The notes under the pieces are model-generated. The model saw only the letters and a list, made by a program, of their open reading frames with translations, was not told the origin of the DNA and did not search any database. The translations under genes and the position numbers were made by a program. Source: Tupaia tana (taxonomy: Eukaryota; Chordata; Mammalia; Scandentia; Tupaiidae). From it: a DNA stretch of 64,000 bases. Positions 57,410 to 64,000 of this stretch are shown here, piece by piece; positions within the stretch are counted from its first letter, which is position 1, and each line of letters begins with the position of its first letter. The stretch covers positions 27,264,696 through 27,328,695 of the forward strand of contig JAKSZU010000025.1 in assembly GCA_026018925.1 (NCBI GenBank), read 5' to 3'.

Positions 57410-58250
57410 AAAGGAATTTGAATACACATTTATCTGAAGTGGATAAACTAATTGCTAATAAGCACATGAGAAGATGTTCAACTTCATTCCTCGTTAGGGA
57501 AATGCAAGTCAAAATCACAATGCCACACCGCTTCGTACAGACTAGGATGGCAAAAATCAGAGAAACAACGACAAGTGTTAGGAAGGTTATGGGGAAATTA
57601 GGACTCATGGACGTCACTGTAGGAAGATGAAATGGTGTCATGGCCTTGGGAAATAGTTTGGCAGTTCCCCAAAGAGTTAAAAAAGAAAAGAAAAAAAAAA
57701 GCATTATTGTGAGACCTAGCAATTTCATTCCTAAGCATATATCCAAGAGAAGAGAAAACAGATGTTCACGCAAAAACTTGCACCCAAATATTCATAATAA
57801 CAACAACCGAAATGTTTATCAACTGTTGAGTGGGTAAATAAAATGTGGCATATCCTACGAAGGAATATTATTAGGCTACAGAAAGGAGTGAACTTCCAGA
57901 TATTCTAAATGTGGATACGACTTGGACGCTGTGTTTAGTGGAAGCCGTGGGACCTAGAAGGTCATATTTCCATTTGTATGAAATCTCCGGAATAGGTTAA
58001 CCTATGGCGACAGAAGTTGGTTAATGGATGACAGGGATTGGAGGCGTGGTGGGGAGCGGAGAGAGGAAGAAAGGAGTGACTGCTGATTTCTAAAGGGCTC
58101 ATTCTGCGGGTGAGGACATATCCCGGAATTAGGTGGTGGTCATGAATGCACAGTTCTGAACGTACTGAAAACTGCTGAGCTGTGCACTTTAAAGAGGTGA
58201 GTTTTACGGTATGTACAATTATTTCAAAGTAACTGTGGAAAAGATAGTAA
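57410..58250 (+). mobile_element. L1 remnant: ORF2 C-terminal end and 3' UTR
   Basis: Translation at 57450-57560 gives RRCSTSFLVREMQVKITM, matching the MKRCSTSLxIREMQIKTT segment near the ORF2 C-terminus. Downstream GTTTGGCAGTTCCCCAAAGA, TTATCAACTGTTGAGTGGGT, GAATATTATTAGGCTACAG and GGTGAGTTTTACGGTATG follow the usual L1M 3' end order. Truncated at its 5' end and interrupted by stops, so not coding. Confidence 0.85.
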
Positions 58251-58834
58251 GGTAAACAATTGCTGTAGAAATCTGTGATTATTTGTAATCTTTGTCTCCT
58301 TGTAATTCTAAAATATATTTGTTTCTTTGTTCCAATGTCATATTTTGTTGCAATGTCACTCTGACTGCATATTTCATGTGTAGCTCCTACTAATATAAAA
58401 AGACAACAAATTGTAAGTACGTATTTTTAAAATGAAAACGCGAAGTTGCTAAATTTAGATTTTGTAAGCAGAAGTTGACAAAATTTTAAATTATTAATAC
58501 CCAGCAGCAGTTCATGTCAAATAACTGAGTAGCACATATTCAATATTAATTGAAATTTTCACCTCAGGTCACACTTGCTCTTTACCTGAGGGTCCTCTGT
58601 TGGTTTATCTTTACTCTTCTAAATTATTTCATATCCTGCCTAAATGAAATCTTATTGCTTTAATAGTGTTTAATATTTATAAGTTCAACATTTTCAAATT
58701 GATACATCAAGTCGTTTTTGTTTCATCTTTGAGCAAATAAACAGACAAAAAATTCCCTAGACAAACAGAAACAAAATCCCAAAACTATTTGCAATTTCTT
58801 AATTTTTCTCTTCTGTTTTTTAATTTTTTAATTT

Positions 58835-59093
58835 TATTTTTTTCTTTGAGAGGTTTTTGCTATAGGGCACGTGCACTCGCCAGACAGACAGAGACAGAGA
58901 GACAGAAAGTGAGAAATCACCCCCCAGGGGGGATGGCCATGTCTCAATCCCTTCTCCTCCATTCTCCTCTCGGGATCTTGGGCATGCATGCACACGTGCC
59001 CGGCGTGGGTTTAAGCCACCGGGTCCAGGACTCGAACCATGGTCAACTACGTGGGAGTCCAGTGACATAGCCATTATGCTAACTGCTGGTCCC
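58835..59093 (-). mobile_element. Long-form tRNA SINE, reverse, near consensus
   Basis: GAGAGGTTTTTGCTATAGGG, CCCCCCAGGGGGG palindrome at 58920-58932, CTCCTCCATTCTCCTCTCGG, GGTCCAGGACTCGAACCATG, GCTAACTGCTGGTCCC. The flanks CTCTTCTGTTTTTTA and CTCTTTTGTTTTTTTA suggest a target duplication. Confidence 0.9.
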
Positions 59094-59282
59094 TCTCTTT
59101 TGTTTTTTTAAAGCATTTACTTATTTCTTGAATTTCTTTTTCACAATTATTGTACATCTCTATAACATACACTGGAGGACATAAAAGCAGTGAAGGTACT
59201 TAATGAGAATAGGACAGTGTGGAATGGGGGAGTGAAGAGAAGAGGATAGAGAAAGATAGCAAGAGAACAATAGAGAGGCAGG

Positions 59283-59440
59283 ACGTTAGTGAGAAACAGA
59301 TATGGCTTATTACCTGTTGATGATGACATGTATAGTATTCTCAACTGGATTGGTCTGAGAAGTATTTCATGATGGGTAAAGTCTTTTTATAAGCAAAATG
59401 AGAAATAGTGATGGACTGTTTTAAAAAATAATTAGAATAA
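59283..59440 (+). repeat. Unclassified dispersed repeat (pairs with 26515-26645)
   Basis: GCTTATTACCTGTTGATGAT, ATAGTATTCTCAACTGGATT and GAGAAGTATTTCATG align in order with 26521 onward. Confidence 0.5.
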
Positions 59441-59655
59441 TAATAATGATGATTGGGAAAAACATAGAAAAAATATTGAATGATGAAGTGGGGAGATTAA
59501 TGTCTCTGTATTGACTGACATGCATGGCATTCCCTTTTGAAAAAGCAATGTAATACACTGTAAGTTATATGTAATCCAATGTAATATAAAGAAGATTATG
59601 ATGATAATAATAATAAAAAAAAAGAATTGTCATCTGAAAAAATACAGTCATGTTC

Positions 59656-59895
59656 CAGAGACCGTGACCTCTCTCTTTCAATTTGTTGATTTTGGGAACA
59701 AACTTCTTTCACCCTCTAATGGGGACCCCAGAGTGGCATGTGTTTCTTCGAAGTAGTTTTCGTCACATAATTTTGAGCTGGTACCTTTGATTTGATTACC
59801 ACACACTTTGATGCATGCTTTGACAAGAACCACATTGTACCCCACAAAGATTACAACAATTAAATGTAAATAAGAAATTGTAAAAAAAAAAAAAT
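59656..59895 (+). mobile_element. Possible LINE 3' end with A-tail
   Basis: CATTGTACCCCACAAAGATT, AACAATTAAATGTAAATAAG then AAATTGTAAAAAAAAAAAAA resembles the closing part of L1 3' UTRs. The upstream part is not recognised, so this is weak. Confidence 0.3.
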
Positions 59896-60442
59896 TAATA
59901 AAGGTAGTTCTACCTGTTGGGGGAAATAAAGAACATGAAGTTCGAAGTTCATCCAACCTGTTTAAGTTACAGATTTGATGGGGAAATCTTTGTTCATTTT
60001 ATTGTTTTGATAATTAAGTTTTTATTAAATAAAGAATATATAGTGCCTTATTCACACATTTTGTATGGAGAATGTTCGAGAAGAGTCCTGCTTACTTTCA
60101 TTTTTTTCATTTTTACAATATGAATCAAACGAATTTTGAAAATTTTGTTTCCTTTTCTTTCTTTTCTGATATGCATTTTTGTTATCTATTTTTATCACAC
60201 CAACCTACACATTCTAAAGGGTTAAAAATAAAACATAATTTATTGAAAATGTGCACGTTAATTTTCATACAAAAATCATGAATTAAAAAAAGAATATTGA
60301 AAATTACAGTTATCTTCATGTTTTCAAAAAGTTATTTTAAAAAACATTCCACATTATTCAGTTAAGAAGAAAGATACACTATTTTGATACAAATGTTGTC
60401 AATATTAAAGAAAATTAAAAGCAATGTTCATTCAGTTTCCAC

Positions 60443-60465
60443 TATCTATCTATCTATCTATCTAT
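60443..60465. repeat. (ATCT)n microsatellite
   Basis: Five to six tetranucleotide units, immediately before a reverse SINE tail (TTTATTTTTAGAGAGA). Confidence 0.9.
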
Positions 60466-60740
60466 TTATTTTTAGAGAGATTTTTTGCTGTAGGACACAT
60501 ATGCTCACCAGTGAGACAAAGAGAGAGAGACAGAGACAGTGACAGTGAGAGGGAGAGTGAGAAATCACCCTCGAGAAGATGGCCACTTCGTGATCCCTTC
60601 TCGTCCATTCTCCTCTCGGGATTTTGGGCACACATGCACATGCCTGGCCTTAGTCTCAAGCCACTTGGTCCAGGACTCAAACTGCAGTCAGCCACGTGGG
60701 AGTCAAATGACGTCACTCTTCCGCCCTCTGCTGGTGCCCC
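60466..60740 (-). mobile_element. Long-form tRNA SINE, reverse
   Basis: GAGAGATTTTTTGCTGTAGG, an extended GA block, GAGAAATCACCCTCGAGAAG, CATTCTCCTCTCGGGAT, GGTCCAGGACTCAAACTGCA, ending CCCTCTGCTGGTGCCCC. Confidence 0.87.
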
Positions 60741-60765
60741 AGTTTCCGTTATTAAGGATCAACGT

Positions 60766-61068
60766 TGGCCCAGCGCGGTGGTACAGTAGGTAGTACACTG
60801 GACGGCAGGGCTGGACGCAACATGGCACACAGGTCTGGACCCCCAGACAGGTCACTCTGAAACAGCAGGTGTGCCTGTGCATGTTCAAGACCCAGAGGAG
60901 CCGGAGGGTTGGAGACCCTGTCAAGGACGCTTCTCTCCCTCGCTCTCTCCCTTGCTCTCTCCCTCGCTCTCTCCCTCGCTCTCTCCCTCGCTCTCTCCCT
61001 CTCTCTCTCCCTCTCTCTCTCACATGCATATACTCTCTATCATGCAGAAAATAAACTTAAAAAATTAA
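60766..61068 (+). mobile_element. Third-group SINE-like element
   Basis: GGCCCAGCGCGGTGGTACAG and TAGGTAGTACACTGGACGGC give an A-box-like head. CAAGACCCAGAGGAGCCGGA follows, then the CT repeat, then TATCATGCAGAAAATAAACT. The best preserved member of this group. Confidence 0.5.
60936..61022. repeat. 12-bp pyrimidine repeat, about seven units
   Basis: Units of CTCCCTCGCTCT grading into CTCCCTCTCTCT, grown from the CT block of the surrounding SINE-like element. Confidence 0.92.
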
Positions 61069-63189
61069 AAATGATCAGTGCCATACCTTTCAAGCTATAC
61101 ACGTGTCTATATTTCTAAATAATTTTAGGCCATAAAGAATTGATGACCGGGGAGTAGCTCTCAGCTGTGAGGGACTCAGCCACGGGAGCCGATGCACGGT
61201 GTATTCAGTGTCATCATCTACGTTGCTCCATGAATACACTGAGTTCTAGCCCTGACACTAACCCTAAACCATGCTTTCTGGAGTATTTTTCATAACATAC
61301 TCTTTTTTCCATAAATCTCTGCATGATAGTGCAGATCGTAGTGAATTCCAACCTAATGGTGCTATTTACTATTTATAGTTGATACTCTTTTTGCTTATTT
61401 TCATCGATTCTCCTTTACGCCCTTCCTAACGATACTCAGATATTGTTCTGGGTATTTTCCTGCCCACAACAATGTACAAGATTGAAAGAAAAATGACCGC
61501 CATCACTAGCTCTAGGAATAGCTCTAATTAATGCATAAGAAATCATCTTCCAATTCCATGTTCTCACGACCCTCCAGAATTAATTCCAGGCTCGTTCCTA
61601 GAACGACACGGTGGGAGGTGGTTTTCTCACTCCCACTGAACAGGCACAGAGAAGTGCTTGCATGTGTAACGCCTAACCAAGCCGGCAGTCAGCTTTCCAA
61701 ATTCACTTCACGGCTGCTTCATCTCGGATGGCAAATACGGAAGACAGTAGTCGCATTACGAATCCTGATCCACACCCGGTGAGCAGACGCATCAACAACC
61801 TAGGCCGAACACATGTGCTCCCCTTGGAACTTCGGATTCCATTGGACGGGCTTCAAGACTGGAAACGTCTCTTGCTCATTCATTGGCTAAAGGACCTGCC
61901 AATTCCTGGTTCCCCTTACATTGATCCGCGGGTGCCTGTGTCCTTCATACGCCTGTTTACTCCTCTTTCTCTTGCTCCTTTGACTATGACATAAGATTTA
62001 TACATATAGTATAAGTTGGCTAGAGTCTTTATTATTCAGATCATTGTTTAGTCAATATGCTCCTTCCACTGCAGGCACAGACCCACTTACAAGACTAGGG
62101 TGACAGCTAAAATCCAGCAGTTAGTTACCAGAGCTTCCCTACTGAGCTGTAACTTCATAGAACACATCTCTTGGCAAGTCTTCTTACTGTGCTGCGAAGA
62201 AGTGATGCAGGTAAAAATATGCCTCTCTTAGAGGTTTTTCCCCTGAAAGTACATTTAGATCCATCTTCCTAAGTACAACAAATTATTCCAGTGTGCTCCT
62301 TCAAAATATTCAACTTGGAAAAGCAAGTAGAAGAGACATGAAATATATTTTACAAATGTGTTTATGGAAGCCCTGGAAGCAGGTAATCGGATGTTATTTC
62401 CATTACTACACGATTAGTGTCTTGATGGGTAAGCGATTTGCAATGCTTAGAAATTTCTCAGCCTCTAAACTATTAAAGTTTCAAACCAAAGCAGTCTTCC
62501 TTACTTAAGAGTGAAAGGCTGATGATTTATTGAAGATACCCAGATCTGCACAGGTTAGAATACTGCCAGAGAGTGTAGGGCAGCCTTCAAAAAAATGTAT
62601 GCTTACACCTGACGTATTTATCCCACCCATTTTCCTTTATCATAAGGACATCCCTTACCACTTTTGACAGAAAGTAGCATTTTATTGCCTTCTGCCAGAA
62701 TAACCTACTTAACCGTATCCCACTGGTACGTCTTGTTCACGAACTATAAAAAAATGTAGTCAATCCGTGCCGCCCATTTTTAGAAGGGATTAAGAAACAT
62801 GAATAACACAGTTGAATTCAGTTATCGGTGTTTGGCTTTCGGGTTCATGCAGCCAAACAAATACCCTCAGTGACGGAGATGAACAGGGCCTTCAAGGCTG
62901 ACATCCCTGTCAGGTGTATCAGGTTCTGGTGGAGGACACGGTGCCTCTGCGCAGCCGGCGATGATTCGCCAAGTGTTTGTTAACGCTCAGTTTCAGACTA
63001 CTCTCTTGGCATGGTTTCTGCATTTGCAAAATAAAGCATTAAATCAGATCTGGTTCTCTCTTACCGCGGTCCTAGACAGAGCTGACCGCGGCTGGGCCTC
63101 GGAGACGGGTTGGTTGCAGTCTTCAAGTGGGTTTTTGTGCCCAGAGTGGGACCCGAAAGGTGCGCAGTGCTGGCCCCTTTAAGCAGGTT

Positions 63190-63329
63190 CTTCTCGACTA
63201 CATTAGTTTCACGTCTGGCTAACAAATTACCCTCAACTTGGTGGCTTAAGGCAACACAGTTTATTACCCCATTTTTATAGAGGCCAGACGTTCTGAAATC
63301 AAGTTGTTGTTAGGGCTGCGTTTCTTCTG
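63190..63329 (+). repeat. Old dispersed mammalian repeat fragment, family uncertain
   Basis: CTAACAAATTACCCTCAACT, TGGTGGCTTAAGGCAACACA and AGGGCTGCGTTTCTTCTG match a common mammalian repeat I know by sequence but cannot assign with confidence. An LTR-type fossil is possible. It is only a fragment. Confidence 0.5.
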
Positions 63330-63452
63330 ATGAAGGAATTGCGGTGTGGCCATCCCCCCTGGGGGGTGATTTCTCGCTTTCTGTCTCTCTGTCTCTCTGT
63401 CTTTCTGGCAAGTGCATGCGCCCTATAGAAAAACCTCTCCAAAAAAAAAAAT
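63330..63452 (+). mobile_element. Long-form tRNA SINE, 3' half only
   Basis: Starts in the body at GGAATTGCGGTGTGGCCATC, includes CCCCCCTGGGGGG (63354-63366), CTCTCTGTCTTTCTGGCAAG, GCATGCGCCCTATAGAAAAA and an A-tail. A 5'-truncated insertion in the repeat before it. Confidence 0.88.
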
Positions 63453-63945
63453 TTACTTTTGCAAAATATGTTCTCATCTCTAAAGTTGTTCTTAAAGATA
63501 TTCTGAGGATCTAACTTAGAAAAATAGATCTACAATTTCATACTTCACATGAAAATCTTTACGGAAAATAACATTATAAATAAAGTTAGATAAAAATAAT
63601 ACTTGCTTAAAATTGTGTTTACTAAGCCAAAATGGCTTTGGTAAATTATGTCTAATTTTAATTTAGGGAAAACTTGCATAACACCCATGAAGTAGTGCTG
63701 ACTCTCCTGCCGAGAAGAGCTTATCTTCCTCATGACAGCACGTAACAGCGAGCTATCCCAGTAGCGAGTAAAGAAACCACCATCACGACTGACCACCATT
63801 GGGAGAGCAGCTCCTTGGCTAACTGCTTTTTGCGACTCCTGATTTAAGGGAATCAGCCCCTGCTTTCCAGGGACTCCCTAGAGATCACCATCCTTCTTTT
63901 CACATGGTCCCATTTCCTTCCTTCCTTTCTTCATTTTCCCCCCTC

Positions 63946-64000
63946 CAGTTTTTGCTTTAGGGTGCATGTGCTTGCCAGAGACCAGAGAGAGAGAGACAGA
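63946..64000 (-). mobile_element. Long-form tRNA SINE, reverse, cut by window end
   Basis: CCAGTTTTTGCTTTAGGGTG, CATGTGCTTGCCAGAGACCA and GAGAGAGAGACAGA are the tail side of a reverse copy. The head lies outside. Confidence 0.8.

Larger units (their letters stand above)
44640..64000. other. Intergenic 5' flank of SLIT2
   Basis: No gene is supported here. Apart from the repeats listed separately, I see nothing identifiable in 44641-45404, 45501-46746, 46996-47464, 47576-48449, 48851-49149, 49641-50775, 50976-51929, 52300-52840, 54556-55309, 55373-56351, 58251-58834, 59441-59655, 59896-60442 and 61069-63189. In human a gene desert lies upstream of SLIT2, which is consistent. Confidence 0.7.

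Noticed and set aside
57166-57630. 154-codon plus-strand frame
   Set aside because: It is a SINE fused to an L1 ORF2 C-terminal piece by insertion, not a gene.

Overview
The window is placental-mammal nuclear DNA. It has spliced exons with GT/AG borders, long introns, a CpG-island promoter, MIR and L1 remnants, and over 40 copies of tRNA-derived SINEs. The dominant SINE head (A box near TGGCGTAGTGG, B box near GGTTCGAGTCC, pol III type) and its two body types do not look like primate, rodent, bat, carnivore or horse families. My best guess is a colugo (flying lemur, CYN-type tRNA SINEs), about 0.5 confidence and not verified. I see no prokaryotic, CRISPR or operon-like content.

One gene is recognisable: the 5' end of SLIT2, on the minus strand. 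Exon 1 (start codon at 42480, signal peptide, LRR N-terminal cap) lies in a CpG island of about 3.5 kb (41.1-44.6 kb). Three exons of exactly 72 nt, each one leucine-rich repeat, follow at 40016-39945, 38773-38702 and 27640-27569. Introns 1, 2 and 3 are 2273, 1171 and 11061 bp. Intron 4 runs off the low-coordinate edge after more than 27.5 kb, and exon 5 is not visible. A TATA element with upstream GC boxes (44170-44235) is the best core-promoter candidate. SLIT2 encodes a secreted axon-guidance ligand of ROBO receptors, and only the start of its first LRR domain is here.

Layout: 1-27568, intron 4 with dense SINEs, two minisatellites, a doubly split mariner-type MITE and a MIR split by a SINE. 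27569-42480, exons 4 to 1 and introns 3 to 1, with the SINE-poor part from about 35.4 kb. 41.1-44.6 kb, CpG island and promoter. 44.6-64 kb, 5' flanking intergenic DNA with no gene I can support, holding MIRs, two L1 remnants, MITEs, a hAT fragment and many SINEs.

I did not find an undescribed biological system. The most informative signals are the coding-exon architecture (every LRR junction splits a CTN leucine codon), a hexanucleotide expansion in the SLIT2 signal peptide, nested transposon insertions that give a relative chronology, an inverted SINE duplication with shared flank, and a few repeat families I could not name.
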